Part shown: piece after piece, positions 27,528 through 36,495 of the stretch
Layout: every line of letters starts with the position of its first letter
Position numbering within the stretch: position 1 is the first letter of the stretch
From: Halorubrum rubrum
GTDB taxonomy: Archaea; Halobacteriota; Halobacteria; Halobacteriales; Haloferacaceae
Reading direction: 5' to 3'
Length of the DNA: 64,000 nucleotides
Assembly (NCBI RefSeq): GCF_024494685.1
Contig: NZ_JANHDM010000008.1
Span: forward strand, 1-64,000
Position numbers and translations under genes: made by a program
Notes under the pieces: model-generated
Databases searched by the model: none
What the model saw: the letters and a program-made list of their open reading frames with translations, nothing else
What the model was told of the DNA's origin: nothing

Positions 27528-28121
27528 TCACTCGGTATGATTTGGAGACGATAAATCCGGCTGTGGCGGATCAATCGCCGTAAGATAGCCGCTTACTGCC
27601 GATGAAACGACTGTCCCCCCAAGCGTATTCATGCCGAGATCGACGACTGTGTCGACAACATACTTCTGAAGCGTCCACTCGTGCCAGAAGGCTTTGAAGG
27701 CGAATTCGTACACCTCGAATCCGGCGCCGATCGCGACGATCGTCGGGACCACCCACCAGACCGAGCCGTACCTCGCAACGCGGTCTCGGTGGGTTAGCAC
27801 CGCCAATGCGGCGATACCGAAGCCACTCATGGAGTGAGTGAGCAGGTCCCACCACGAGATAGCGGAGTAGATCTCGAGGGTTAGCCCGGCAAAATGTAGA
27901 GTGGTCACCGTCACCGACCAGGCGATAAGTCCTATCCAAACGATGGCGAGTTGATCCAGTCGTCGAATGTCGGCGACTGATCGGACGACAAGTCGTGGGA
28001 GCCACAGATGCGGATCAGTTGGAAACCCCCGCATCGAACGGGCGAAAGACCATCCAACGACTGCGATACAACTAGACCCGATACCGACCACAATGCGTGA
28101 AGAGAAGTGTGGGAGGGCAAA
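27528..28121 (-). CDS. DUF2238/YjdF-type membrane protein
   Basis: From ATG 28121 the protein is 197 residues with about five hydrophobic segments. Signature pieces are YSAISWWDLLTHSMSGFGIA, FEVYEFAFKAF and YVVDTVVDLGMNTLGG, which match the WWDxLxH ... E-x2-E ... D-x2-(D/N)-x3-N-x-(L/I)-G pattern of the DUF2238 (YjdF-like) family. Function is unknown. Its stop codon lies in the terminal bases of IS element 1, so the last residues may have been altered by the insertion. The longer frame (to 28259) adds a non-membrane extension and I reject it. Confidence 0.7.
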   Translation of the reverse strand, partial: FALPHFSSRIVVGIGSSCIAVVGWSFARSMRGFPTDPHLWLPRLVVRSVADIRRLDQLAIVWIGLIAWSVTVTTLHFAGLTLEIYSAISWWDLLTHSMSGFGIAALAVLTHRDRVARYGSVWWVVPTIVAIGAGFEVYEFAFKAFWHEWTLQKYVVDTVVDLGMNTLGGTVVSSAVSGYLTAIDPPQPDLSSPNHTE

Positions 28122-28179
28122 CATGTGGGTATACGATGGATTATTTTGACATCGATCAGTTGGTACTCGCGATTTGCGT

Positions 28180-28839
28180 CTACATCTGGCCGCCTTCCTC
28201 GTAGGGTTGAACGACGACGAATCCCTCGGAGCCAGTGAACTGCATCTGTAGGTGTTCACCGGACGTCTGCCCGATCTCGATCGTCTTGTTCGTCCCGATC
28301 GACGGCGAGAGGTTGGCGCTCCACGCGACGGTGGCGTCGGGATCGGTCGTGACCGGCGGCGTCATCACGACGGGATCGCCGTGAGTCGTGACCGCAACCT
28401 CTCCGGGACCGGTGAGGAACACGTTCGTGAGCCCGCCCGCAGCGGCTTGCGAGAGCCCGCCAACGGTGCTGATCTCGTAGTCGATCGTTTTCTCGAACGC
28501 GAGGACATCAGTCCCGTTGACCGAGATCGACTCGTCGGCGTCGAGTGAGAGGATCTGTACCTTCTTGCCCTGTTCAGCCACGTAGAGTGTTCCGGAGCCT
28601 TCGGCCTCCATGATGGGTGTCCCTTCGCCGCTAACGGCGTCTTTCACGAAGCCAGCGATCCCGCCTTCGGCGGAGGATTTCCCGGTGAACGTCGCGTCGC
28701 CGGTGTAGGCGATCATTGATCCGGCTTTTATTATCACCGTCCCCTCAAAAGGGATCTCCAGCAGTCGCTTGTTGACTTTCCGGAAGCCGTCACTACTCCT
28801 CTCGGGCGCGTTCGCATCGGCAAATTCGTCCAAGTCCAT
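28180..28839 (-). CDS. AIM24 family protein
   Basis: A 219-residue beta-rich protein. The recognisable pieces are EIPFEGTVIIKAGSMIAYTG (about 28-47), GEGTPIMEAEGSGTLYVAE and FLTGPGEVAVTTHGDP, typical of the AIM24/TIGR00266 family. These form a TRAP-like (tryptophan RNA-binding attenuator) double-beta fold. The molecular role in prokaryotes is unclear. No membrane segment is present. The gene runs alone on the minus strand between the IS-adjacent membrane gene and the kinase/Bat pair. Confidence 0.85.
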   Translation of the reverse strand: MDLDEFADANAPERSSDGFRKVNKRLLEIPFEGTVIIKAGSMIAYTGDATFTGKSSAEGGIAGFVKDAVSGEGTPIMEAEGSGTLYVAEQGKKVQILSLDADESISVNGTDVLAFEKTIDYEISTVGGLSQAAAGGLTNVFLTGPGEVAVTTHGDPVVMTPPVTTDPDATVAWSANLSPSIGTNKTIEIGQTSGEHLQMQFTGSEGFVVVQPYEEGGQM

Positions 28840-29063
28840 TGGGCGTTCGGGAGTGCCAGTGTCAGCAACAAAGCCATTTCTTCGCGTTTCTGATGCGGCA
28901 ACACGGTGGTCGGTGTCGATCTGTTCGAACTTTCGACGTGCGGATCCGTCGACACGTGTTTCAGCTTGCGCAGCGGGAGGCAGACATTAAACCGGACGGT
29001 GTCTAGAGTCGGTAGCAGGATGGTTATCCGATCGACCACGCATCTGAACAGACCGAGGTGACG
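28840..29063. other. Divergent promoter region
   Basis: About 224 bp between the AIM24 gene and the kinase gene. No gene or repeat recognised; it should hold promoters in both directions. Confidence 0.4.
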
Positions 29064-30035
29064 ATGAGCGATCCCAGCGTGCTACGGGTCTCGCTCGCCT
29101 CTCATCCCGCCCCCGTACTCACGTACGAAATGCGGGACGACGTCCCGACAGTGATGGCGACGAACGACGCGTTCGACGCGACGATCGGTGTCGATCCTGG
29201 GGAGCCAATTTCGGCTCTTTTCGAGCGGTTCGACACGGTAAAATCGTCTAACGAGGAGACTCTCAAAGAACAACTCCGTGCTGGTGAAGCGGTCGAGCTC
29301 TTCTTGAAGACTACCGATGCCAGCCAGTACGTAGCTCACGTACTCGCACCCGATACAGACGGCGGAACGATAGTTTTCGTCGACCACGACGTCGCCGTCC
29401 CGTTCACCGATGACGTCGACGTCGGACAAGTCGCGAGCGTGATCAGTCACGATCTGCGAAACCCGCTCGATGTGGCCGGCGCACACCTCGAAGCCGCACG
29501 CGAGACGGGGGCGGACGAGCACTTCGACGCTATCGACGCCGCTCACGATCGAATGGAGCGAATCATTCAGGACGTGCTGACGCTTGCTCGTGGTGAGGCA
29601 GCGCTGAATCCTGAACATGGTGTCTCAGTCCGCGAGATGGCGGAGCGGGCGTGGCAGACCGTCGAGACCGAGGCATGGACGATCCGGTTCGACGGGTCGC
29701 TCCCGACGGTGAGAGCAGACCCCAATCGCTTCCAACGACTGTTCGAGAACCTCTTTCGGAACAGTATCGAACACGGGTCCGAGGCCGGAACTGTTCGCGT
29801 GGGAACACTGACAGATGGAACGGCCGGGGTGTTTGTTTCCGACGATGGCCCCGGTATCCCTGCCGCCGAACGTGATGCCGTCTTCCGACCGGGATACACG
29901 GTCGATGGCGGCGGCACTGGGCTCGGCCTTGCGATCGTCGACCGGATCGCAGAGGCCCACAGCTGGACGGTTTCGATCGCCGAAAGCGAACGTGCTGGGA
30001 CACGAACCGGGATCCGGTTCAACGCGGAGCCGTGA
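29064..30035 (+). CDS. Soluble sensor histidine kinase
   Basis: A 323-residue kinase from ATG 29064 (a GTG two codons earlier is possible). The first 120 residues form a degenerate PAS-like sensor (MATNDAFDATIGVDPGEPIS). The H-box is VASVISHDLRNPLDVAGAHL near 123-142 with the phospho-accepting His. The HATPase has N-box FENLFRNSIEHG, G1 FVSDDGPGIP and G2 GGTGLGLAIV. There are no membrane segments. Its stop overlaps the start of the next gene (GTGA), so the kinase and the Bat-type regulator are made together and may form a signalling pair even though the regulator lacks a receiver domain. Confidence 0.88.
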   Translation: MSDPSVLRVSLASHPAPVLTYEMRDDVPTVMATNDAFDATIGVDPGEPISALFERFDTVKSSNEETLKEQLRAGEAVELFLKTTDASQYVAHVLAPDTDGGTIVFVDHDVAVPFTDDVDVGQVASVISHDLRNPLDVAGAHLEAARETGADEHFDAIDAAHDRMERIIQDVLTLARGEAALNPEHGVSVREMAERAWQTVETEAWTIRFDGSLPTVRADPNRFQRLFENLFRNSIEHGSEAGTVRVGTLTDGTAGVFVSDDGPGIPAAERDAVFRPGYTVDGGGTGLGLAIVDRIAEAHSWTVSIAESERAGTRTGIRFNAEP

Positions 30036-31576
30036 CGATGGAGGACCGTCTCCAGAACGCACCGATCGGTGTGATCACGGTGCGCGATCGGACCGTGATG
30101 GCGAGCAACGAGATCGCGTCGGAGCTCCTCACGGCCGACGATCCCAGCGGCGAGAAGATCGCTGACGTGTTTCCCAGATCAGTTGCGGACTCACTCTTGC
30201 GGGCGTTCGACGAGGAGTCGCTGACTGACACGACGTTCGAGGAGTACTACCCGACGATCGACCGGTGGTTATCTGTGTCAGTCGTTTCAGATGACGGAAC
30301 CTCGACTGTCTACGTTGACGACGTGACCGAGCGAAAGACCCACCAACAGGCGCGTGAACGGCTCCGTGCCGAACACGAGCGGGCCGCCGTAGTCGACCGA
30401 CTGATCGCCGACGTTCTCCGGGGACTGGTCGGTGCCGCCTCACGAGAGGAGATAACGAAGACGATTCGGGAGCGACTGGGGAACTCCGACCAGTATCAGT
30501 TCGCGTGGACCGGTGTCCGCGTTGCTGACGGCGAGGGCCTGGAGGTGGAGGGCGCCGCGGGCGACCGAGGCGAGACCTTCCCGGCGGTCCGCGCGGCGGT
30601 TGAGCGCGGCGACACCACTCCCGAACAGCGGGCGGTCGAGCGACAACGTCCGCAGCTAATCCAGTCGCTGAGCGGCGACGAGACGGTCCCGGAACCCGTC
30701 CGCGTCGCCGGGTTCGCCGACGGTGTCCAGTCGGTGCTGGCCGTGCCACTGGTATACGGGTCTAGCGTCTACGGGGTTGTCGGCGTCTACGCGGGAACGA
30801 AGAAGGCGTTCAGCGACCACGAGCGATCGAGCTTCGAGGCGCTCGGTGAACTTGCGGGGCTGGCAATCAACGCGACCCGAAACCGTCAGCTCCTACTCGC
30901 GGACACGATCACCGAGGTTACGTTCGAGCTCGGGGCGCACTCCGCGCTCGCCCGGCTCAGTGAGTCCTGTGACGCGGAACTCACGCTTGACGGCACGGTT
31001 CCGGCTGGCGACGACGGCCTCACCTGTTTCCTCACCGTCTCGGGGGCTGCCCCTGAAGCGGTCGTCGACGCGACTGAACCGACGCAGAACGTCGATGGGG
31101 GGCGGGTCGTCCGACAGTCGGACGAAGGCCACGGACGAATCGAACTCACGCTCGGGAGTGAGACACCGCTCGTGGCAGCCGTCACCCACGGGGCGACCAT
31201 TCGGACGGCGACGTTCGAGGGTGGCACCGGTCGATTAGTCGTCGAACTGTCCACCGACGCTACTGTTCGCCGATTGGCGGACGAAATCGGTGACGATAGG
31301 CCCGCACCTGTCCTCGCCCGCCAAGATCGGACGCGGTCGCCGACGACGGCGCGAGAGTTTCGGGACGAACTGAATGAGCGGCTTACCGACCGACAGGAAA
31401 CCGTGCTTCGGACGGCCTACCTCGCGGACTACTTCGAGTCGCCGCGGGGAAGTACGGCCGAGGAAGTTGCCGAGTCACTCGAGATTACGGGATCGACGCT
31501 GCTACATCACCTACGCGCGAGCCAGCGGAAGTTACTTGAAGCGTTCTACGACGAGCACAACGATGACAGATCGTAG
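30032..31576 (+). CDS. Bat-type multidomain regulator (PAS-GAF-HTH-10)
   Basis: A 514-residue regulator. Residues about 5-105 form a PAS domain (IGVITVRDRTVMASNEIASE, then VYVDDVTERK). Residues 120-285 form a GAF domain (SVLAVPLVYGSSVYGVVGVY near 235-254). Residues 290-430 form the BAT linker domain. The C-terminus is an HTH-10 (LTDRQETVLRTAYLADYFES, then STAEEVAESLEITGSTLLHH). This is the architecture of bacterio-opsin activator proteins, which switch on target genes in response to light, oxygen or redox cues. The GTG start at 30032 overlaps the kinase stop; an ATG at 30038 is an alternative. Confidence 0.9.
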   Translation: MTMEDRLQNAPIGVITVRDRTVMASNEIASELLTADDPSGEKIADVFPRSVADSLLRAFDEESLTDTTFEEYYPTIDRWLSVSVVSDDGTSTVYVDDVTERKTHQQARERLRAEHERAAVVDRLIADVLRGLVGAASREEITKTIRERLGNSDQYQFAWTGVRVADGEGLEVEGAAGDRGETFPAVRAAVERGDTTPEQRAVERQRPQLIQSLSGDETVPEPVRVAGFADGVQSVLAVPLVYGSSVYGVVGVYAGTKKAFSDHERSSFEALGELAGLAINATRNRQLLLADTITEVTFELGAHSALARLSESCDAELTLDGTVPAGDDGLTCFLTVSGAAPEAVVDATEPTQNVDGGRVVRQSDEGHGRIELTLGSETPLVAAVTHGATIRTATFEGGTGRLVVELSTDATVRRLADEIGDDRPAPVLARQDRTRSPTTAREFRDELNERLTDRQETVLRTAYLADYFESPRGSTAEEVAESLEITGSTLLHHLRASQRKLLEAFYDEHNDDRS

Positions 31577-31580
31577 GCGT

Positions 31581-32159
31581 TCATCGCCCGTCGCGGTCGA
31601 TGTCTGCGAACTCTGCGAGCACCGTTTCGTCGTCCAGTAGCCGCCGTGTACGTCGTTCGAGCCGGTTCGCGCGTTCGCGTACTACCGCAAACTCCTCGTG
31701 ATTCTCGCGCTGTTCCCGGCTAGTCTGGGACGCCAGAACCGTCTCTGTGGACTTCGCACTGAAGTACTCTCCGAGCGTCTCGTAGGCGAGGACCCGGCGC
31801 TGGTGGTCGACGACCGAACGGATATCCGCACGGTCGACCGGTTTACAGAGATAGTCGTCGAAGGGGAGGTCCAACACGTCAAACCCCGGATCGATCGCGG
31901 TCACCATCACGACACGGCCCTCGAACTCCTGTTCATCCAGTGTTTCGAGTACCTCATCGCCAGAGATATCGGGCATGTGACGGTCGAGGAGGACGATGTC
32001 CACCAGTTGATCCTCGACCGTCGACAGCGCCTCTTGACCCCCGTAAGCCGTCTCCACCGCACATTCGCCGCGAAGTCGGAGTGCGTAGGCGTCGGCGACT
32101 TCCCGCTCGTCATCGACGACGAGAACCCTGGGGCCTTGGTCGGTGTCGGTATCCGCCAT
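31581..32159 (-). CDS. Response regulator with HalX-type output domain
   Basis: A 192-residue protein. The receiver occupies residues 1-125, with the acidic pair DDE (about 16-18), the phospho-acceptor Asp in IVLLDRHMPD, the Thr in VMVTAI and the Lys in YLCKPVD. The C-terminal 65 residues (LGEYFSAKSTETVLASQTS and onward) are helical and charged, matching the HalX domain common in haloarchaeal response regulators, whose partners are unknown. It ends 4 bp from the stop of the convergent Bat-type gene. It could take phosphate from any of the three kinases nearby. Confidence 0.88.
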   Translation of the reverse strand: MADTDTDQGPRVLVVDDEREVADAYALRLRGECAVETAYGGQEALSTVEDQLVDIVLLDRHMPDISGDEVLETLDEQEFEGRVVMVTAIDPGFDVLDLPFDDYLCKPVDRADIRSVVDHQRRVLAYETLGEYFSAKSTETVLASQTSREQRENHEEFAVVRERANRLERRTRRLLDDETVLAEFADIDRDGR

Positions 32160-32321
32160 GATGGAGCGTGTTTAGGACCTTCCATCGGATCCACATAACT
32201 GATTTCGTTCGACGTGGGGTGCTGTGGTTCCCCCGAAATCTGTATAGTGAGATACGTGCGTATCCGCTCGTCTGGATACTGAGCATGTTCGACCAAGGGG
32301 GTTCCACCACACCGTAGTCGT

Positions 32322-32666
32322 ATGGCTGTACGCCCTCAATCACGTCACGAACACGCGGAGGAACCGACTTCCCCACCGACGACCGCAGAACTGCTCGATC
32401 TCCTCGGCGACGAATACACCCGTCGCGTGTTCGAGGCAGTCTCGGAGTGCCCCCGTGGCGGGCGTGCCGTCGCGGAAGCGGCCGGGGTCTCGCGGGCGAC
32501 GGCGTACCGACGTCTTAACGAGCTCAGGGACGCCGGGCTCGTCACGAGCGAGCATCATATCTCTTCTGACGGTCACCATCGCGAACAGTTCACTGCGTCG
32601 GCCCGACATCTCTCGGTCTCGCTCGACGATGGCGACATCGAGGCGGCCGTCAGTTTCGGTCTGTAG
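32322..32666 (+). CDS. Small winged-helix regulator
   Basis: A 114-residue DNA-binding protein. Residues 20-90 form an ArsR-like winged helix: LLDLLGDEYTRRVFEAVSEC, then GRAVAEAAGVSRATAYRRLN (recognition helix) and a wing near HHISSDGHHREQF. No effector domain follows. The last 17 bp overlap, tail to tail, the end of the 7TM kinase gene. Short winged-helix genes of this type often sit beside haloarchaeal kinases and probably regulate the locus. Confidence 0.8.
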   Translation: MAVRPQSRHEHAEEPTSPPTTAELLDLLGDEYTRRVFEAVSECPRGGRAVAEAAGVSRATAYRRLNELRDAGLVTSEHHISSDGHHREQFTASARHLSVSLDDGDIEAAVSFGL

Positions 32667-34338
32667 CGTCGCTGGACGGGTCGTCTCTCTCGTCAGTAGG
32701 CCTATTGGAATCGTGGAATCGGACGACGACGGTCCCTTCGTCGCTAGCCTGCTCGAATTCGAGTTCGGCACCGAGTTGGTTGACCGCCCAGTTGACAAAC
32801 CATAGGCCCACACCGAGCCCGTGTTCGAGCTGGGTTTCTCCCGCCCCGGTGAGCAGTTCGCGTTCGCGCTCGGGGATGCCGGGACCGTTATCGGCGACGC
32901 GGAGTCGTGGAGTCCCGTCGACTGTCGTGTCGACCTCAACATCGACGCATATGGGATCAGTCACGTGAACGATCGCGTTCTCGACGAGTTCGGCCACAAG
33001 ACGGCGAACTATCGTCCGATGGGAGGATATTTGTAGGCTTTCGGGTGTGTCGACAGAGACGCTGCTCTCTGGATGGTCCTCTCGGGCTGTCGTAGCGACC
33101 TCCTGGGCCACGGCGGCGAGATCGACCGGCGATGGGGGGCCGCTGCTGTCAGTCATCACCGCCTCGGCGTCCCGGGCTTTTCGGCTAATTGACGACAGAT
33201 CGGCGGCACTGTCCTGGATCGCCGTCCGATGGACCTCATCATCGACGTGATCGGCGTGGGCGAGGATCACGTCGAGCTTGTTCCGCACGTTGTGTCTCAG
33301 AACGCGGTTGAGCACGGAGAGTCGCTGCTCTCGGGTGCGTTGGTCGGTCACATCTCGGAGTAACACCGCTCTGGCAACCGGTGTTCCTCCGTTGTCAGTA
33401 TCGTCACCTTCGACGGCGGAGACGGTGAACTGGAACTGGCGGCGGCCCTGGGTCGTTCTGAGCGTGACGTTGCCGGTCGTCCCAGGCGACAGGTCCACAT
33501 CGTCGATCCCGTCGACGATCGATGTCATCGGTGTGCCGATCATCTCCCGAGTCGATCGGTCAAACAGGCCCTCGGCCGTTGCGTTGGCGTCGAGGATGTG
33601 GCCGTCCCAGTCGACGACTATCACGGCCTCCTGTAGCGCTTCCACGACGCGTGAACGGGCGACATAGTCTGCTTTTGGGAATCCCGTCAGCACGGGATAG
33701 CGCCGGATCGAGATCGCTAACAGCAACCCGGAGAGGAGCAGTCCGGCTGTCACTCCGTCGACGATCCGACTGCCGTCGAGCCACGTGCCGACTACGTACG
33801 GTGCTGAGACCGCACCGAGCTGCGCCGCAAGCTGCGCCTTCGAGATTCGTCCATGGCTCCATCCGTAGCTGAGGAAGACGACGGCCGCGTAGACGTACAC
33901 GATGAACAGGAGCATCAGTTCGGTCCCCACGAGAGACGCTAGCGAGCGTTGGACCGCCTCCGTTGATGGGTCGCCCTCGAACGTGGCCGCCGCGCCGACA
34001 AGCGGAAGCGCGAGGAGGACGAACAACGCGATCCGCGGGCGGGTCAGTCCGGTACCGCGACCGGTGTAGCCGAGTACGTAGACCAGCCATATCGCGGGGA
34101 TGAATACGATCGGTAGAATCTGTGCGACAGCGGCCATCCCCGCACCCACCGACCACTCGTGCGGGAACTCTGAAAGAAGCGACAGAAGCGCCCACAACGA
34201 CAATCCGGCGGCCATGGCAGCGAAGGCGGTCGCGTTCGGTGGTGATCGATCCCTGGCGGCCCGCCACGTTACCCACGCCAACAGCCCGACGGCAACTCCG
34301 TCGATGGCCAGTGAGGCTGAGAGGGAGAAGATGTTCAT
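32650..34338 (-). CDS. Membrane histidine kinase: 7TM-PAS-HisKA-HATPase
   Basis: A 562-residue kinase. Seven hydrophobic segments occupy about residues 1-215 (histidine-kinase N-terminal 7TM type). A PAS domain follows at about 225-330 (ILDANATAEGLFDRSTREMIG, then LRDVTDQRTREQRL). The H-box is VLNRVLRHNVRNKLDVILAH near 340-359. The HATPase has N-box LVENAIVHVTD, G1 ADNGPGIPERE and a G2 region HGLGVGLWFVNWAVNQLG. It should sense a membrane or external cue. The gene overlaps the small winged-helix gene at its 3' end. A nearby candidate partner is the HalX-type response regulator. Confidence 0.9.
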   Translation of the reverse strand: MNIFSLSASLAIDGVAVGLLAWVTWRAARDRSPPNATAFAAMAAGLSLWALLSLLSEFPHEWSVGAGMAAVAQILPIVFIPAIWLVYVLGYTGRGTGLTRPRIALFVLLALPLVGAAATFEGDPSTEAVQRSLASLVGTELMLLFIVYVYAAVVFLSYGWSHGRISKAQLAAQLGAVSAPYVVGTWLDGSRIVDGVTAGLLLSGLLLAISIRRYPVLTGFPKADYVARSRVVEALQEAVIVVDWDGHILDANATAEGLFDRSTREMIGTPMTSIVDGIDDVDLSPGTTGNVTLRTTQGRRQFQFTVSAVEGDDTDNGGTPVARAVLLRDVTDQRTREQRLSVLNRVLRHNVRNKLDVILAHADHVDDEVHRTAIQDSAADLSSISRKARDAEAVMTDSSGPPSPVDLAAVAQEVATTAREDHPESSVSVDTPESLQISSHRTIVRRLVAELVENAIVHVTDPICVDVEVDTTVDGTPRLRVADNGPGIPERERELLTGAGETQLEHGLGVGLWFVNWAVNQLGAELEFEQASDEGTVVVRFHDSNRPTDERDDPSSDATDRN

Positions 34339-35007
34339 CGTGTCGTCGATACTGTTCGCCTCTTCCGGCGCCGTATTGAGGCCGGTGATCGATCATCGCG
34401 GCGTCGATGGAAGCTCACTGTCGGTCTCGCCTCCGAAGTTGTCGGAACGTGTTGTCAATAGTTCCCCCGATTGTGATACTGCCACCGCCGGCACCGTCGG
34501 GTGTACTCGTACTAGGGACGACGTCATCGACGAGAGCAGTTGACGGTGAGCGGAACATCGACAGAAACACGGCCATACCAAAGCGTAACAGCCAATATTT
34601 CGGTCCATGATCGACCGACCGGCTGATGGAAACCGCCATACTGGATATTGGTGTGGCCCCCAATAACCTCCTAATGTGTGTTGCAGGCTCAGAAACACGA
34701 TGAAGACCTGTTTCAGACTGCGAAACACTCCATCTCCTTATTTTCCTCCTGCACACAAAACAGAAGATGCCCGTCGTGACGAACGACGGGTTATGGTCCG
34801 CACCTCTCCCCCACCGGCATCCCCCTCCCTGCCGGCAGTTCCCCCGCTGGCCTTCCAAGACGCTACGATCCGCACTCCTCCGGGAGGGGACAAAACGCCC
34901 GGTCACTACCGGTCTCCCGCTCTCGCTGTGCGTCATGGCTCCATCCGAAGCGCTTGACATCCTCCCCGCACTGAAGCGCGATGATTTCTACGGTGGAATA
35001 TTGTGGT
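34339..35007. other. Gene-free region with a probable IS1341-type end relic
   Basis: Nearly 670 bp without a convincing gene. The stretch from about 34850 contains GGGAGGGGACAAAACGCCCGG and, at about 34956-34980, CTTGACATCCTCCCCGCACT then GAAGCGC. This is close, from memory, to the right-end sequence of another haloarchaeal IS1341 subgroup. I regard it as an old transposon end. The rest, including several long antisense frames, has no protein character. Confidence 0.35.
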
Positions 35008-36216
35008 TCACCTATTCCGCGCGGGCACGTCACCAAGGGCCCCGAGACCGTCGATGTGCGTGGCCGTAAAGAATACAGCTCCGTCGACCAGTACTGGTGG
35101 TGATGTCACTTGATGATGAAAGCCTGGATCGAACGCGTAGTGCCAGCGCATCTCTCCTGATTCCCGATCGAACACGCTGATTGTCTTCTTCCCAGGGGCG
35201 AACTCGGGGCTTCCGACCGGGAACACGACCGTGTCTATTCCGATACAGAGCCCCGGTTTGTACACCGGAGTCTCGCGGTGCCATCGCTCTGTTCCGGTTT
35301 CGGCGTCGATTGCGACGGCACCTTCCGAGTTCGTAACGAATACGGTACCGTCGTCGACGGCAACCGTCCGAGGGATGACATCGCCGTCCTCACCGAATGA
35401 AGAAAGTTCGCGGATCCGATCGCCGGTTTCCCTGTCGTGAACGACGAGTGTTCGGTCATCAGAGACGAACACACCTTCCTGGGTGACAACGGGTGCGGCG
35501 GACTCTGGTGTGGCCGTGAGTTTGCTCCGCCAGCGTTCCGACCCATCCTCCAGTGCGAAGGAAACGAGAGATGGCGATCCATCCACGTCTCCAACGGCGA
35601 ACACGCGCCCGTCGTCCACGGCAGGCACACACGGGAGTCGGATGACCGTGTAGGTTTCCCAGCGTTTCGCCCCATCGACTGCCCTGAACGCCTCGATACC
35701 GATGTCAGAAGCAACCAGCACGGTCCCGGCGGTTTCGTCTGCGACGAGGTGTTTGAACCCGTTTGTGGGTTGCGTCCAGAGCTGCTCGCCTGTTTGCGGA
35801 TCAAGCGCAACGAGTTCCGCATCGTACGCCATGATACACCGGTCGTCGACGACGACAGTCGCGTTCTCCCCACTGGCGTCGAGGGTTGTTCGCCACTGTT
35901 CGGTCCCATCCTGTGCGTCGAACGCGATCGCACTCCCCTCATGGCTGGGATCGAAGTTTGTCGTATATACTGTTCCGTCGGAAACTGCGGGCTGCCAGCG
36001 TGTGAACGCCTCTGATGTCCATGCCAGATTCCCTTGGGAGGGGACAGCGACGTTCGGTGCGGATGTATTCGCCCCGTTGGCTCCGTGCTGTGTCCACGCT
36101 CCCGTGGGTGTTTCCGGCAGAGGTGTCTCCGGATCCACCAATGGAAGCCTCGACAGACACCCTGATAGTGTACTCGCGCCGACAACCACTGTCGACAAGA
36201 ATGTCCTTCGATTCAT
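35008..36216 (-). CDS. PQQ-like beta-propeller lipoprotein
   Basis: From ATG 36216 the protein is 402 residues. It starts with a Tat-like lipoprotein signal (NRRTFLSTVVVGASTLSGC, lipobox LSGC). The rest is repeated beta-propeller blades with the PQQ/BamB-type pattern (ALDPQTGEQLWTQP, AIDAETGTERWHRE, VFDRESGEMRWHYA). Conserved D-x-x-(T/S)-G-x-x-x-W repeats are easy to see. Such proteins are extracellular scaffolds or dehydrogenase-like; no catalytic residues for quinone enzymes are evident. The C-terminus ends near the transposon-end relic and may be slightly shortened. Confidence 0.85.
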   Translation of the reverse strand: MNRRTFLSTVVVGASTLSGCLSRLPLVDPETPLPETPTGAWTQHGANGANTSAPNVAVPSQGNLAWTSEAFTRWQPAVSDGTVYTTNFDPSHEGSAIAFDAQDGTEQWRTTLDASGENATVVVDDRCIMAYDAELVALDPQTGEQLWTQPTNGFKHLVADETAGTVLVASDIGIEAFRAVDGAKRWETYTVIRLPCVPAVDDGRVFAVGDVDGSPSLVSFALEDGSERWRSKLTATPESAAPVVTQEGVFVSDDRTLVVHDRETGDRIRELSSFGEDGDVIPRTVAVDDGTVFVTNSEGAVAIDAETGTERWHRETPVYKPGLCIGIDTVVFPVGSPEFAPGKKTISVFDRESGEMRWHYAFDPGFHHQVTSPPVLVDGAVFFTATHIDGLGALGDVPARNR

Positions 36217-36495
36217 GTATGATATGACATCGTATCTCGATATGATGATCGCCAAGCATTCCGAAATTTTGCTATATCCTGTCTTTCACCGAAATGTTCC
36301 AACCGTCTTCGATTTTGTTTTCCAGCGACAATCGAGATACTGAGTGCGGACGATCGAGGACGAAGCTCATTCACCATCACACGTACCGATATATCCTCGG
36401 CTGGCGCACTTTCCTATACTGATAACTCAAATCGATGTTGTTCTTTCCCAGGTTGAAGGCGAGTGTTTCGGTGGTAAACGATCGGTTCTAGGGTC
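36217..36495. other. Intergenic region
   Basis: About 280 bp. AT-rich DNA next to the lipoprotein start (36225-36300) is probably its promoter; nothing else recognised. Confidence 0.4.

Larger units (their letters stand above)
25373..27532 (+). mobile_element. IS200/IS605-family element 1 (tnpA-tnpB), tnpA disrupted
   Basis: Left end: 25373-25447 shares AGGCGCTA, GGCCCC, CCTCAACGAG, AGTAGGGA and GAGATAC with the left end of element 2 (40135-40078, opposite strand). A further shared block CACAGGCCCACG occurs at 25491-25502 and 39971-39982. Right end: GTAGGGTG(C/G)GGTAGTTCAC at about 27513-27532, as in element 2. TTGAT at 25366-25370 just outside the left end may be the target motif. Contents are a broken tnpA and an apparently intact tnpB. 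The right end abuts the 3' end of the DUF2238-type gene. Confidence 0.75.

Noticed and set aside
34415-34960. 181-codon minus-strand frame between the 7TM kinase and the PQQ lipoprotein
   Set aside because: No domain, leader or membrane character, and it crosses a probable transposon-end relic.
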